Of a stretch of 64,000 nt of DNA, positions 18,342 through 27,301 are shown piece after piece. The translations under genes were made by a program, and so were the position numbers. Origin of the DNA: Hyphomicrobium sp. (GTDB lineage Bacteria; Pseudomonadota; Alphaproteobacteria; Rhizobiales; Hyphomicrobiaceae). Numbering within the stretch: position 1 is the stretch's first letter; every line of letters starts with the position of its first letter. Below the pieces are notes generated by a model, which searched no databases, was not told the DNA's origin, and saw only the letters and a program-made list of their open reading frames with translations. Where the stretch lies: assembly GCA_017512425.1 (NCBI GenBank), contig JAFWGI010000005.1:248001-312000 (forward strand), in the 5' to 3' direction.

Positions 18342-19928
18342 ATGAAGCTTTACAAAGCCTTCGCAACCGTCGGCGGATTGACGCTGCTGAGCCGAATTTT
18401 CGGCTTCGTGCGCGATATCCTGATCGCGGCCTCGCTCGGCACCGGCTGGGTCGCCGACGCGTTCGTCGTCGCCTTCCGATTCCCGAACCTGTTCCGCCGC
18501 CTGTTCGGCGAGGGCGCGTTCAACTCGGCGTTCGTGCCGATCTTTGCGAAGAAGTTCGAAGGCGAGGGCAAGGAATCCGCGCGTACATTCGCTGAAGAGG
18601 CGATGGCGGGCCTGCTCTTCGTTCTGCTGATCCTGACGATCATCGCTGAACTTGCGATGCCGTTTTTGATGTTTGCGCTCGCGCCTGGTTTCGACGCTGA
18701 ACCGGAAAAGTTCGATCTCGCGGTGCTGCTGACGCGGATCACGATGCCATACCTTTTGTGCATGTCGCTCGTCGCGCTGATGTCGGGGGCGCTCAATTCG
18801 GTCGGCCGTTTCGCGGAGAGTTCGTCCGTCTCGATCGTCCTCAACGTCGTCATGGCGGTCGCGACCATCATCGCGCTCTGGCTTGGCTACAAGGCCGGTC
18901 CTGAAGCCGGTATTATTCAGGCGCTCGCCGTTTTTGCGGCTGGCATTTTGCAGCTCGCGCTTTTGATGTGGGGTATGAAGCGCGCAGGGTTGAGCCTCAG
19001 GCTGCGCTGGCCGAAGTGGACGGCTGACCTCCGCCGCCTTTGGCAGCTCGGCATTCCGGGCATCATTTCGGGCGGCGTTACGCAGCTGAATATCGCCATC
19101 GGTACGATGATCGCGACGATGCAACCGGGGGCCGTATCGCAGCTGTACTACGCTGACAGGCTCTACGAGCTTCCGCTCGCCATCGTCGGCATCGCGGTCG
19201 GGGTCGTGCTACTCCCGGACGTTGCGCGGCAGTTGCGCGCCGGTAACGTCGAAGGCGTGATGGACAGTCAAAATCGCAGTCTCGAATTCGCTATGCTGCT
19301 GACCATTCCAGCAGCGCTGGCGCTGGCAATCATTCCGACCGAAATCGTTGGCGTACTGTTCGAGCGCGGAGCGTTTACTGCCGCCGATACCGAGGCGACA
19401 TCGATGGTGCTTGCCGTCTTCGCGCTCGGGCTTCCGGCATTCGTCTTGATCAAAGTGTTTTCGCCCGCTTACTTCGCCCGCGAAGACACCAAGACGCCGA
19501 TGCGCTACGCGACGATCAGCCTGACGGCAAATACGCTCGGCTCGATCGCGCTCTTCTTCCTCTTCCGGTCGCTCGGATGGATGCCGCATCTCGGCATTGC
19601 GATTGCGACGGCGCTTGGTGGTTGGCTGAATGCGTATCTTCTTTGGTCGACGCTCCACGCGCAGGGGGCGTTCGTCGCCGATGCGCGGCTCCGCCGGAAT
19701 TTGCCGTTGATTGCGCTCGCCAGCATTGCAATGGGAGCTGTGCTTTTCATAGCAGCGCATGTCTTCGGTCCAGAGCTGCGGTCAGGGCACGGCATCTTGG
19801 CAGATACGTTGGCGCTGACGGGTTTGGTTGTGCTTGGCATGGCCGTGTTCGCAGGGATGATCCTGGCGACGGGTGTCATGTCGCCCGCACAATTCAAGCG
19901 CTTTACGCGCCGCGGCGGCTCAGCCTAA
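18342..19928 (+). CDS. murJ: Lipid II flippase MurJ
   Basis: 528 residues with about 14 hydrophobic helices spread along the length and few charged segments. The N-terminus (AFATVGGLTLLSRIFGFVRD) and FRFPNLFRRLFGEGAFNSAFVP are the hallmark of MurJ/MviN, which flips undecaprenyl-PP-MurNAc-pentapeptide-GlcNAc across the inner membrane for peptidoglycan synthesis. The Arg residues in RIFGFVRD and RRLF belong to the charged central cavity of the MOP-superfamily transporter. It is downstream of glnD by 82 bases and upstream of trpS by about 98; the murJ-trpS order is common in alphaproteobacteria. Confidence 0.97.
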   Translation: MKLYKAFATVGGLTLLSRIFGFVRDILIAASLGTGWVADAFVVAFRFPNLFRRLFGEGAFNSAFVPIFAKKFEGEGKESARTFAEEAMAGLLFVLLILTIIAELAMPFLMFALAPGFDAEPEKFDLAVLLTRITMPYLLCMSLVALMSGALNSVGRFAESSSVSIVLNVVMAVATIIALWLGYKAGPEAGIIQALAVFAAGILQLALLMWGMKRAGLSLRLRWPKWTADLRRLWQLGIPGIISGGVTQLNIAIGTMIATMQPGAVSQLYYADRLYELPLAIVGIAVGVVLLPDVARQLRAGNVEGVMDSQNRSLEFAMLLTIPAALALAIIPTEIVGVLFERGAFTAADTEATSMVLAVFALGLPAFVLIKVFSPAYFAREDTKTPMRYATISLTANTLGSIALFFLFRSLGWMPHLGIAIATALGGWLNAYLLWSTLHAQGAFVADARLRRNLPLIALASIAMGAVLFIAAHVFGPELRSGHGILADTLALTGLVVLGMAVFAGMILATGVMSPAQFKRFTRRGGSA

Positions 19929-20026
19929 GCCTCGGTCGCTACCAGCACGCTATTTCCTTGCCAGTGCCGCATACGCGCGCGATAAGCGCCGCAATACCCG
20001 ACACGCCATTTCTCTAGAGATTGCTC

Positions 20027-21064
20027 ATGAAACTCACGCCGCGCGTTTTTTCCGGCATGCAGCCGACCGGCAGCCTGCACCTTGGCAATTACCTCGGTGC
20101 GATGGTGAATTGGATCAAAATGCAGGACACGCATGAGTGCATCTATTGCGTCGTCGATCTGCACGCGATTACGGTTTGGCAGGAGCCGGCCGAATTGCGC
20201 ACGGCGATCCGCCAGGTGACGGCCGCGTACATTGCCGCCGGGCTCGATCCGAAGAAGAGCATCCTGTTCAACCAGTCGCAGGTTTCCGCGCACGCCGAGC
20301 TTGGGTGGATCTTCAACTGCGTCGCGCGCCTTGGCTGGCTCAATCGTATGACGCAATTCAAGGAGAAGGCCGGCAAGGATCGTGAGCAGGCGTCCGTCGG
20401 TCTTTATGCGTATCCGAACCTGATGGCGGCTGACATCCTCGCCTACCGCGCGACGCATGTGCCCGTCGGCGACGATCAGAAGCAGCACCTCGAACTTGCG
20501 CGCGATATCGCGCAAAAGTTCAACAACGACTTTAAGAAGGAAATTATCGAAGCGGGCTTCGCAGACGGCATCTTCTTCCCGCAGCCCGATCCGGTCATCA
20601 CTGGTCCGGCGACGCGCGTCATGAGCTTGCGCGACGGCACGAAGAAAATGTCGAAGTCGGACCCGTCCGACTTGTCGCGTATCAACTTGACCGACGATGC
20701 CGACACGGTCGCGCGCAAAATTCAAAAGGCCAAGACCGACGCCGACGGAATTCCAAGCGAGGCGAAAGGCCTCGAAGGCCGTCCCGAGGCCGACAATCTC
20801 GTCGGCATCTATGCAGCACTGACCGATCAGCCTGTGGCGGCGGTGTTGAGCGAGTTTGGCGGGCAGCAGTTCTCAGCCTTCAAAAAAGCGCTGGCCGAAG
20901 TCGCGACCGATAAGATGGGCCGCATTGGTGGCGAAGCGACCCGCCTGATGCAAGACCCCGCCGAGATTGATCGTATCCTGGCTGACGGCTCGGCCCGCGC
21001 GCGCACTATTGCGACGCCGATCCTCGATCAGGTCAAAGACATCGCCGGACTGTTGCGGTCATAA
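20027..21064 (+). CDS. trpS: Tryptophanyl-tRNA synthetase
   Basis: 345 residues from ATG 20027 (an in-frame TTG two codons earlier is unlikely). A class I synthetase with the HIGH-like signature [16 protein letters not shown] at the N-terminus and the KMSKS loop as [10 protein letters not shown]. Length fits the bacterial single-domain form. It charges tRNA-Trp. The usp gene starts about 40 bases downstream on the same strand. Confidence 0.97.
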   Translation: MKLTPRVFSGMQPTGSLHLGNYLGAMVNWIKMQDTHECIYCVVDLHAITVWQEPAELRTAIRQVTAAYIAAGLDPKKSILFNQSQVSAHAELGWIFNCVARLGWLNRMTQFKEKAGKDREQASVGLYAYPNLMAADILAYRATHVPVGDDQKQHLELARDIAQKFNNDFKKEIIEAGFADGIFFPQPDPVITGPATRVMSLRDGTKKMSKSDPSDLSRINLTDDADTVARKIQKAKTDADGIPSEAKGLEGRPEADNLVGIYAALTDQPVAAVLSEFGGQQFSAFKKALAEVATDKMGRIGGEATRLMQDPAEIDRILADGSARARTIATPILDQVKDIAGLLRS

Positions 21065-21106
21065 GAAAGCGATCGCCGATTGCAGGGAGTGCCGCTCGAT
21101 GGCAGC

Positions 21107-21616
21107 ATGCCGCTGATGAAACCGCGCCGCTCATTTGAAACCGGTCACCGCCGCAAGTTCCTGCTCGTCGTTGACGAGAGCGTGGAGGTGGAAAGCGCGC
21201 TTTATTACGCAGCGAGCCGTGTGCAACGCCAGAACGGTTCGTTGACGATGCTCTACATCATCGAACCTGGCGAATATCAGCATTGGGCGGGTGTACGTCA
21301 GGTGCAAGTCGAAGAAGAGACCGTCAAAGCCAAGGCGCTCTTTCGTTTGTTCCGGCGCAAGCTGCACCACGCCGGCTTCGAGGACATCGACGTCGAGGAC
21401 GTCATTCGCGAAGGCAAGGCCGCCGAGGAGATCGTCAAACTGATCGCCGAGGACGAAGACATCGCTATTTTGGTTCTTGGAGCGTCCAACGACGCGCGCG
21501 GGCCGGGTCCTCTCGTTTCGTCGCTGGCCGCCGGCAAATCGGGCGGTGGATTTCCGGTTCCGGTAACGGTGGTTCCGGGGACGCTGTCGCTCGATGAAAT
21601 CAAAGCTTTGGCCTGA
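21107..21616 (+). CDS. Universal stress protein (UspA family)
   Basis: About 169 residues from ATG 21107. The start is uncertain: TTG 21080, GTG 21089 and ATG 21116 are in frame, and a GGGAG lies at 21085-21089. The body has the Usp alpha/beta fold: KFLLVVDESVEVESALYYAA at the first strand and the nucleotide-binding C-terminal loop ILVLGASNDARGPGP with LAAGKSGGGFPVPVTVVPG. The G-x2-G-x9-G arrangement suggests an ATP-binding Usp. Role in stress survival is known for the family; the specific trigger is unknown. Runs with trpS. Confidence 0.88.
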   Translation: MPLMKPRRSFETGHRRKFLLVVDESVEVESALYYAASRVQRQNGSLTMLYIIEPGEYQHWAGVRQVQVEEETVKAKALFRLFRRKLHHAGFEDIDVEDVIREGKAAEEIVKLIAEDEDIAILVLGASNDARGPGPLVSSLAAGKSGGGFPVPVTVVPGTLSLDEIKALA

Positions 21617-21690
21617 CCTGAAATTTTGTCGCAACTGCAGCGCACGTTCAGGCCAAATGCTGCTCGACAGCACGGACCCGAGAATCTATA

Positions 21691-21707
21691 TTTAGAAGAA
21701 TTCTAAT
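21691..21707. promoter_or_regulatory. Putative Irr-binding ICE box upstream of nfu
   Basis: The palindrome TTTAGAA-GAA-TTCTAAT matches the rhizobial iron-control element pattern (TTTAGAA-N3-TTCTAAA) except for the last base. It lies 77 bases upstream of the Nfu start, in an AT-rich patch of an otherwise GC-rich region. An irr gene is present in this same window (51149). That Irr controls this gene is inference from the motif. Confidence 0.65.
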
Positions 21708-21783
21708 TTATGCCAATCCGCAGGGTTGCGTCCGCCGCTGCAAGCGTTGAGGATGTCTGCGGGTTCGACCAGAAAGGACGGCC

Positions 21784-22338
21784 ATGTTTATTCAAACCGA
21801 AGCGACGCCCAATCCGGCGACGTTGAAGTTCATTCCTGGGAAGCCGGTTCTCGAGGACGGCACCGCGGATTTCCGGTCTAGAAACGAAGCCAGCAAGTCA
21901 CCGTTGGCGACGCGGCTCTTTGATATCGATGGCGTCAACGGCGTGTTCCTCGGCGCTGATTTCATTTCCGTGACGAAAGGCGAGATCGAGTGGCAGCACC
22001 TCAAGCCGATGGTGCTCGGCGCGATCATGGAACACTACGTTGCGGGCGGCTCAACGGCGACCGACGAAGGCGCCAACGACGAAGACGAAGGCTCGTTCGA
22101 TCCGGCCGATGCGGAGACCGTCGCGACGATTAAAGAGCTTCTCGAAACGCGTGTTCGTCCCGCGGTTGCGCAAGACGGCGGCGACATAACGTTTTCCGGT
22201 TTCCGCGACGGGACTGTCTATCTGCACATGCGCGGCGCGTGTGCCGGATGCCCGAGTTCGACGGCAACGCTGCGGCACGGTATTGAAAATCTGCTGAAGC
22301 ACTTCTGTCCCGACGTGCAAGCCGTCCAGGCGGTTTAA
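21784..22338 (+). CDS. NifU-like iron-sulfur carrier protein (Nfu)
   Basis: 184 residues with GAAAGGACGGCC before the ATG. The N-terminal Nfu_N domain starts FIQTEATPNPATLKFIPG, continues through SPLATRLFDIDGVNGVFLG and an acidic linker. The C-terminal NifU domain carries the cluster-binding CxxC (GACAGCPSS, about residues 152-155). The protein assembles or delivers Fe-S clusters to target enzymes such as radical-SAM proteins; miaB, which needs two clusters, is encoded about 4 kb downstream. Upstream lies an ICE-type palindrome and downstream a strong terminator, so this looks like a single-gene iron-regulated unit. Confidence 0.95.
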   Translation: MFIQTEATPNPATLKFIPGKPVLEDGTADFRSRNEASKSPLATRLFDIDGVNGVFLGADFISVTKGEIEWQHLKPMVLGAIMEHYVAGGSTATDEGANDEDEGSFDPADAETVATIKELLETRVRPAVAQDGGDITFSGFRDGTVYLHMRGACAGCPSSTATLRHGIENLLKHFCPDVQAVQAV

Positions 22339-22356
22339 TCGCTCAATCAAATCTGT

Positions 22357-22386
22357 AATAACCCCGCAAAGCCGGGGTTATTTTTT
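22357..22386 (+). terminator. Rho-independent terminator of nfu
   Basis: A 10-bp stem, AATAACCCCG with CGGGGTTATT (22357-22366 and 22373-22382), closes a six-base loop and runs into TTTTTT. It is the clearest terminator of the first half of the window. Confidence 0.95.
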
Positions 22387-22411
22387 GCGTCCTGCTATTC
22401 TGGAGATGGAA

Positions 22412-23002
22412 ATGACTGCCGCACTTTCGAATGACGCGCTGAATCAGCTTTTTCTGACGGCAAGAACGCACAACAAGTGGCAGCCGCGCGATGTCTCGGA
22501 CGATCTTCTACGGCAGCTCGTCAACCTGATGAAAATGGCGCCGACAAGCGTCAACTGTTCGCCGGTCCGGATCACGTTCGTCAAATCACCGGACGCCAAA
22601 GCGCGGCTAAAACCATTTCTGATGGAGGGCAACGTCGAGAAGACGATGCTAGCGCCGGCGACTGCGATCATCGCGACAGACTACCGCTTCTACGATTACT
22701 TGCCGAAGCTCTATCCTCACACCGACGCCAAATCCTGGTTCACCGGCAACAACGAGTTTGCTGACACGTCTGCGTTTCGCAATGGCACGCTGCAGGGCGG
22801 CTATTTCATCCTCGCGGCGCGCAGCGTCGGCTTGGATTGCGGACCGATGTCCGGTTTCGACAACGCTGGCGTCGATGCCGAGTTCTTCAAAGGCACGGAA
22901 TTCAGATCGAACTTCCTATGCAACCTTGGATACGGCGATCCGGCCGGCCTGCATCCGCGTTCACCACGTTTTACCTTCGACGAGATCGCGCGGATCGTCT
23001 AA
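22412..23002 (+). CDS. Nitroreductase-family protein (RutE/HadB-like)
   Basis: 196 residues from ATG 22412, chosen because GGAG at 22402-22405 is correctly spaced for it and too close for the ATG at 22406. The sequence matches the FMN-dependent nitroreductase subfamily that contains RutE (3-hydroxypropionate/malonic semialdehyde reductase). Seen: FLTARTHNKWQPRDVSD, LMKMAPTSVNCSPVRITFV (FMN-contacting region), AARSVGLDCGPMSGFDNAGV and LGYGDPAGLHPRSPRFTFDE. Length is that of RutE. No other rut (pyrimidine catabolism) gene is adjacent, so the physiological substrate is open. It lies just after the nfu terminator. Confidence 0.85.
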   Translation: MTAALSNDALNQLFLTARTHNKWQPRDVSDDLLRQLVNLMKMAPTSVNCSPVRITFVKSPDAKARLKPFLMEGNVEKTMLAPATAIIATDYRFYDYLPKLYPHTDAKSWFTGNNEFADTSAFRNGTLQGGYFILAARSVGLDCGPMSGFDNAGVDAEFFKGTEFRSNFLCNLGYGDPAGLHPRSPRFTFDEIARIV

Positions 23003-23015
23003 CGATGCTTTTGGA

Positions 23016-23726
23016 ATGAACCTACTCGCTTTTGATACCTGCTTCGATCAGTGCTCCGTCGCGGCCGGCCGCAGACTGAGAAGCCTCACTCCATCGATCG
23101 CTTACGCCGCGACGCCGATGGCGACCGGTCACGCCGAGCAGCTGATGCCGATGATCGAGATGGTTATGGCCGAGAGCGGCATGGCGTTCAGCGAACTCGA
23201 ACGTATCGTCGTCACGACCGGGCCTGGGACATTCACCGGTGCGCGCATCGCCGTCTCGGCTGCGCGCGCGCTCGCGCTTGCGACAGGGGCAGCCGTCGTC
23301 CCGGTATCGAGCCTGCAGTTAATGGCGATGAACCCGGTGGTCGCAACCGGCGGCGCCAGCAGGCTTGCGATTGCAACGGATGCCCGGCGCGGCGAGGTCT
23401 ATTTTCAAACGTTCGATCCGCGCTCATCGCAGCCGCTGTCTGCATCGGAGGTTCTCGTCGTGGGCGAAGCGGTAGCAAGGTTAGCAGGACTAAACACCGT
23501 TATTGCCGGGTCGGGCGCTGCGGCTGTCGCCGAAAGTGCAGAGAATTCCGGCCATTCGGTGCGCGCGATATGTCCTGATCTTCTTCCCGAAGCAATTGAT
23601 ATGCTGTTCCTGTCTTCGGAATGGCCGGTGGCGGATCGGGTTTCTCCTCTTTACCTCCGTCCGCCCGACGCCAAGCCGCCCGCACCTAGTCCTTTCGCCG
23701 GGACAAACGTTGGACGCCGCGCATGA
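23016..23726 (+). CDS. tsaB: tRNA threonylcarbamoyladenosine protein TsaB
   Basis: 236 residues from ATG 23016. N-terminal ASKHA strand LLAFDTCFDQCSVAA, then GHAEQLMPMIEMVM and VVTTGPGTFTGARIAVSAAR are diagnostic of TsaB. It heterodimerises with TsaD and binds TsaE to make t6A37 on ANN-decoding tRNAs. It overlaps rimI by four bases (ATGA), so the two are translationally coupled, as in many proteobacteria. tsaD and tsaE are not in this window. Confidence 0.94.
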   Translation: MNLLAFDTCFDQCSVAAGRRLRSLTPSIAYAATPMATGHAEQLMPMIEMVMAESGMAFSELERIVVTTGPGTFTGARIAVSAARALALATGAAVVPVSSLQLMAMNPVVATGGASRLAIATDARRGEVYFQTFDPRSSQPLSASEVLVVGEAVARLAGLNTVIAGSGAAAVAESAENSGHSVRAICPDLLPEAIDMLFLSSEWPVADRVSPLYLRPPDAKPPAPSPFAGTNVGRRA

Positions 23727-24211
23727 CTTCGAACGTCACCCCGTTCCGCAACATCAAGCACGTCAGTATGCTGTGGGCGGCACCTGAGCGTTCGGCAGAA
23801 ATCGCGGCGCTACATAAGCGGCTGTTTTATCCGGCGTGGGACGAAGCGGCTGTTAACGCACTGCTTGAACACCCGGCCTCGACATCGCTTGTCGCGATTG
23901 CGGGTGATCCAAAGACCATAGCAGGTTTCATTATTGGACAGCTTGCAGCCGACGAAGCCGAAATTTTGTCGATCGGCGTCGCGCCGGACTGGCAGCGCAC
24001 CGGCCTCGGTAAAATGCTCGTTGAGGGATTGATTCGCGCGGTTCGCCGCGGCGAGGCCAGGCGCCTGTTTCTGGAAGTCGCTGCCGACAATGCCGGCGCG
24101 CTGCGACTGTATAAATCGCTGAATTTCACCGAGACCGGACGGCGTAAGGCCTACTACGAGCGCGCCAATGGACCGTCCGTGGATGCGTTACTGTTCGCAC
24201 TCGATCTTTAA
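23723..24211 (+). CDS. rimI: Ribosomal-protein-alanine N-acetyltransferase (RimI)
   Basis: 162 residues; start codon overlaps the tsaB stop. GNAT fold with the acetyl-CoA loop IGVAPDWQRTGLGKMLVEGL (Q/RxxGxG/A type) and the C-terminal LEVAADNAGALRLYKSLNF then YYERANG, as in RimI. It acetylates the N-terminal Ala of ribosomal protein S18 in E. coli. It could also have other N-terminal substrates. The ATGA overlap and tsaB context support the assignment. Confidence 0.93.
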   Translation: MTSNVTPFRNIKHVSMLWAAPERSAEIAALHKRLFYPAWDEAAVNALLEHPASTSLVAIAGDPKTIAGFIIGQLAADEAEILSIGVAPDWQRTGLGKMLVEGLIRAVRRGEARRLFLEVAADNAGALRLYKSLNFTETGRRKAYYERANGPSVDALLFALDL

Positions 24212-24304
24212 CGTTTAACAACGTAGTTGGCCCGGGTGGACGGCGTGGATGCCGTTGCCTATATATCGGCTTTCTCGGTCCACGGCCCCGGTTTATGGTC
24301 ATTC

Positions 24305-24760
24305 ATGCCTGCGACGCACGCAGATAAAGCCAATGGCATCGAAGAGCGATGCGCTGAATATGGGCTGCGCATGACCGGTCAGCGCCGTGTCATCGCACGC
24401 GTACTTGCGACGGCCAACGACCATCCCGACGTCGAGGAGCTTCACCGGCGCGCACACGCTGTTGACGCAAAAATTTCGCTGTCGACGGTCTATCGCACGA
24501 TCAAGCTTTTCGCGGCCAAAGGCATTATCGAGCGGCACGATTTCGGGCATGGACGCGGCCGTTATGAAGAAGCCTCGCGTGCCCATCACGATCACCTCGT
24601 CGACGTCGAGAGCGGACGCGTGATCGAATTTTCGAACCAGGCGATCGAAGCGTTGCAGGAGCGCATTGCCCGCGAGCTCGGTTTTGAACTCGTCGGCCAT
24701 AGGCTCGAACTGTACGGCGTGCCGCTGGCGAAGAAAAAATCGTCGTCTCGCAAGACCTGA
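24305..24760 (+). CDS. Fur-family metalloregulator, Mur-like
   Basis: 151 residues from ATG 24305; the frame is open to TTG 24227 but the core starts at ERCAEYGLRMTGQRRVIARVL. Winged-helix DNA-binding domain with SLSTVYRTIKLFAAKGIIERH, then the dimerisation/metal domain with SRAHHDHLVDVESGRVIEF. In canonical Fur that last motif carries a CxxC for structural zinc; here the Cys positions are Val and Glu, as in alphaproteobacterial Fur/Mur that lack the zinc site. In rhizobia such proteins respond chiefly to manganese (Mur), while Irr handles iron. It sits between rimI and plsC; whether it autoregulates is unknown. Alternative: a true iron-sensing Fur. Confidence 0.88.
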   Translation: MPATHADKANGIEERCAEYGLRMTGQRRVIARVLATANDHPDVEELHRRAHAVDAKISLSTVYRTIKLFAAKGIIERHDFGHGRGRYEEASRAHHDHLVDVESGRVIEFSNQAIEALQERIARELGFELVGHRLELYGVPLAKKKSSSRKT

Positions 24761-24778
24761 AGAGAGGCTGCGCACGTT

Positions 24779-25657
24779 ATGGGAGTGTTGCGCGGCTCGG
24801 CGGTTCTAACCGGTTTCTTTGCGCTGACGGTTCCGTTGATGCCGGTGCAAGCCGTTCTCTTACGGATTTCGCCGAAAGCCGCGCGCCGCTTTCCGCACTG
24901 GTATCATCGCCAAGTATGCCGTCTGCTGGGAATTACGCTGCATATCGACGGCGCAGTTATCGGCGACGCGCCCGTGCTGCTTGTCGCCAATCACACGTCA
25001 TGGCTCGACATACCGGTGCTGTCAGCGGTGGCGCCGGTTTCCTTCGTCGCCAAAAAGGAAGTCGGCGGATGGCCGTTCGTATCATCGCTCGCGCGCCTGC
25101 AACGCACCGTTTTCATCGATCGGACACGGCGGCAATCGGCTGGCGACTCGGCGGATGAAATTTCCGAACGCTTGCTCGCAGGCGATACGATCGTCTTGTT
25201 TGCGGAAGGCACATCGAGCGACGGCAATCGCGTTCTTCCGTTCAAGTCGTCGCTGTTTGCCGCCGTGAAGGGCAGCGGGACGACGGGTGCACCGAGTCGC
25301 GCCGTCGTCCAAACCGTTGCGGTCGTCTACACGCATTTGCATGGCATCCCGATCGAGCGCGCGGACCGGCCGAAGATCGGCTGGTACGGCGACATGGAAA
25401 TGCAAAGACATGCCTGGGGCGTGCTGAAATCGGGCCCGCTCGGCGTCACCATTCGCGTCGGTCCTCCGGTGCCGCTGGAGGCTTTCACCGGCCGTAAAGA
25501 CCTGGCTTTGACCAGCGAGCGGGCGGTGCGCCGCGATGTCATAGGTGTACTGCGCGGGCGGCCCGGCGACCCCGATATTGTGCCGGTCGAACCCGATGAA
25601 GATCGCCGCCGCCAAAGGTGGCCGACGGCAACGATCAGCAATGAAAAGTGGACATAA
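24779..25657 (+). CDS. plsC: 1-acyl-sn-glycerol-3-phosphate acyltransferase-like protein (PlsC family)
   Basis: 292 residues. An N-terminal hydrophobic segment (VLTGFFALTVPLMPVQAVLL) anchors it to the inner membrane. Catalytic HX4D motif as NHTSWLD (about residue 75). The second block is FVAKKEVGGWPFVS, the third FAEGTSSDGNRVLPFKSSLF, and a proline-containing block IPIERADRPKIGWYG. It acylates lysophosphatidate or, in ornithine-lipid makers, lyso-ornithine lipid (OlsA). Both are plausible here because olsB is in the same window. The symbol is the generic one. It runs 18 bases after the Mur-like gene. Confidence 0.88.
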   Translation: MGVLRGSAVLTGFFALTVPLMPVQAVLLRISPKAARRFPHWYHRQVCRLLGITLHIDGAVIGDAPVLLVANHTSWLDIPVLSAVAPVSFVAKKEVGGWPFVSSLARLQRTVFIDRTRRQSAGDSADEISERLLAGDTIVLFAEGTSSDGNRVLPFKSSLFAAVKGSGTTGAPSRAVVQTVAVVYTHLHGIPIERADRPKIGWYGDMEMQRHAWGVLKSGPLGVTIRVGPPVPLEAFTGRKDLALTSERAVRRDVIGVLRGRPGDPDIVPVEPDEDRRRQRWPTATISNEKWT

Positions 25658-25692
25658 CCAAGCCCGGCTGTAGTAGGTAGCGCAGTACGCAA

Positions 25693-27144
25693 TTGACGGA
25701 AAACCGACCCTTGACCGAACTGACGGCACACTCATCAGAGCAAGACGCAGAGAGCGGCGCCGAGCGTGCTGCCGCGCGCGTTCGCGATGGCGCGACGAAG
25801 GCGTTCTATCTCAAAACATTCGGCTGCCAGATGAACGTCTACGACAGCGAAAGTATGATGGACGCGCTGGCCGCCGACGGCTACGTCGCGACCGATGCGA
25901 TCGAAGCCGCAGATCTCGTCATTCTCAATACGTGCCACATTCGCGAGAAGGCTGCCGAGAAGGTCTATTCCGATCTCGGCCGAATTCGAGACATCAAGAG
26001 CGAGCGTCGCAAGGCGGGCAAAGGCACGGTGATCACGGTTGCCGGATGCGTTGCGCAAGCCGAAGGCGCAGAGATCGTCCGCCGTCAGCCGGCCGTCGAC
26101 CTCGTCGTTGGTCCGCAAAGCTATCACAAGCTCGGCGATCTGATTTCTCGCGCTGCAGCGTCGAAGACGTCGATTATCGAAACCGAATTCGCGACGCCCG
26201 AAAAATTTGAGACGCTGCCGGATAAGCCACGCAAAGCCGGTTCACCGTCGGCGTTTCTAACGGTGCAGGAAGGTTGCGATAAATTCTGCACGTTCTGCGT
26301 CGTGCCCTATACGCGCGGTCAGGAGTTCTCTCGCCCCGTCGCGCAGATTTTATCGGAGGCGCGACGGTTGACCGACGGCGGTGCGTGCGAAATCACGCTG
26401 CTCGGCCAGAACGTCAACGCCTATCACGGCGCGGCGTCGGATGGCGCGCAGCTATCGCTCGCAGGCCTTGTCACGGAGCTTGCAAAAATCGATGGCCTGC
26501 AGCGCATCCGCTACATGACCAGCCATCCGCGCGACATGGACGACGACTTGATTGCGGCGCATCGCGATATTCCGCAGATGATGCCCTACCTGCATTTGCC
26601 CGTGCAGTCCGGGTCAGACGCTGTGCTCGCCGCGATGAATCGCAAACATACCGCGCGTGAGTATATCGATCTGATCGCCCGCGTGCGCGCGGCGCGGCCT
26701 GATATCGCGCTGTCGAGCGATTTCATCGTCGGGTTTCCGGGTGAAACCGACGCCGATTTCGAAGCGACGATGGCCTTGGTCCGCGAGGTTCAATTCGCGC
26801 AGTCGTTTTCGTTCAAATACAGCACCCGTTCGGGAACGCCGGCCGCGGCTTTGGAAAACCAAGTTCCTGAGGACGTCAAAAGCCATCGCCTGCTGACGCT
26901 GCAGGCTTTGCTGGAGAATCAACAGGTTGCGTTTAACGCGGCGGCGGTTGGGCGAACGCTGCCGGTGCTGTTCGAACGGACCGGGCGGGAGCCTGGCACT
27001 CTGGTTGGGCGGACGCCGTATTTGCAGCTGATCCACGCCGATGGGTCACCGTCCCTGGTCGGTAAAACCGTACCGGTCACCGTGACGGCGTATCGCCAAA
27101 TGAGCCTGACCGGCTCTGTGGATACGGTCATTGCGGCTGCATAA
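25693..27144 (+). CDS. miaB: tRNA-2-methylthio-N6-isopentenyladenosine-37 synthase MiaB
   Basis: 483 residues from TTG 25693; TTG 25711 is an equally possible start and no ATG is available upstream of the conserved core [16 protein letters not shown]. MTTase layout: N-terminal UPF0004 domain with three cluster Cys ([24 protein letters not shown]), radical-SAM domain with [15 protein letters not shown] (CxxxCxxC), and C-terminal TRAM domain. It thiomethylates i6A37 of tRNAs reading UNN codons and needs two 4Fe-4S clusters. It heads the miaB-phoH-ybeY-ybeX-lnt block that is conserved from E. coli to rhizobia. Confidence 0.96.
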   Translation: MTENRPLTELTAHSSEQDAESGAERAAARVRDGATKAFYLKTFGCQMNVYDSESMMDALAADGYVATDAIEAADLVILNTCHIREKAAEKVYSDLGRIRDIKSERRKAGKGTVITVAGCVAQAEGAEIVRRQPAVDLVVGPQSYHKLGDLISRAAASKTSIIETEFATPEKFETLPDKPRKAGSPSAFLTVQEGCDKFCTFCVVPYTRGQEFSRPVAQILSEARRLTDGGACEITLLGQNVNAYHGAASDGAQLSLAGLVTELAKIDGLQRIRYMTSHPRDMDDDLIAAHRDIPQMMPYLHLPVQSGSDAVLAAMNRKHTAREYIDLIARVRAARPDIALSSDFIVGFPGETDADFEATMALVREVQFAQSFSFKYSTRSGTPAAALENQVPEDVKSHRLLTLQALLENQQVAFNAAAVGRTLPVLFERTGREPGTLVGRTPYLQLIHADGSPSLVGKTVPVTVTAYRQMSLTGSVDTVIAAA

Positions 27145-27301
27145 TTGCGCTCTACGCAATCGCCAAGTTGCTGTGTAGACTGTGCGCGTGCCACTGCCGC
27201 AGGCGGCAGCGCATGGTAGCGTGAGGTCCGAAAGGCGCCGATTCGCTTTTGGCTTGTGTTTGAGTTGGCCAAGGGCCGGCCTATATGAGGAGTGTTGCGA
27301 T

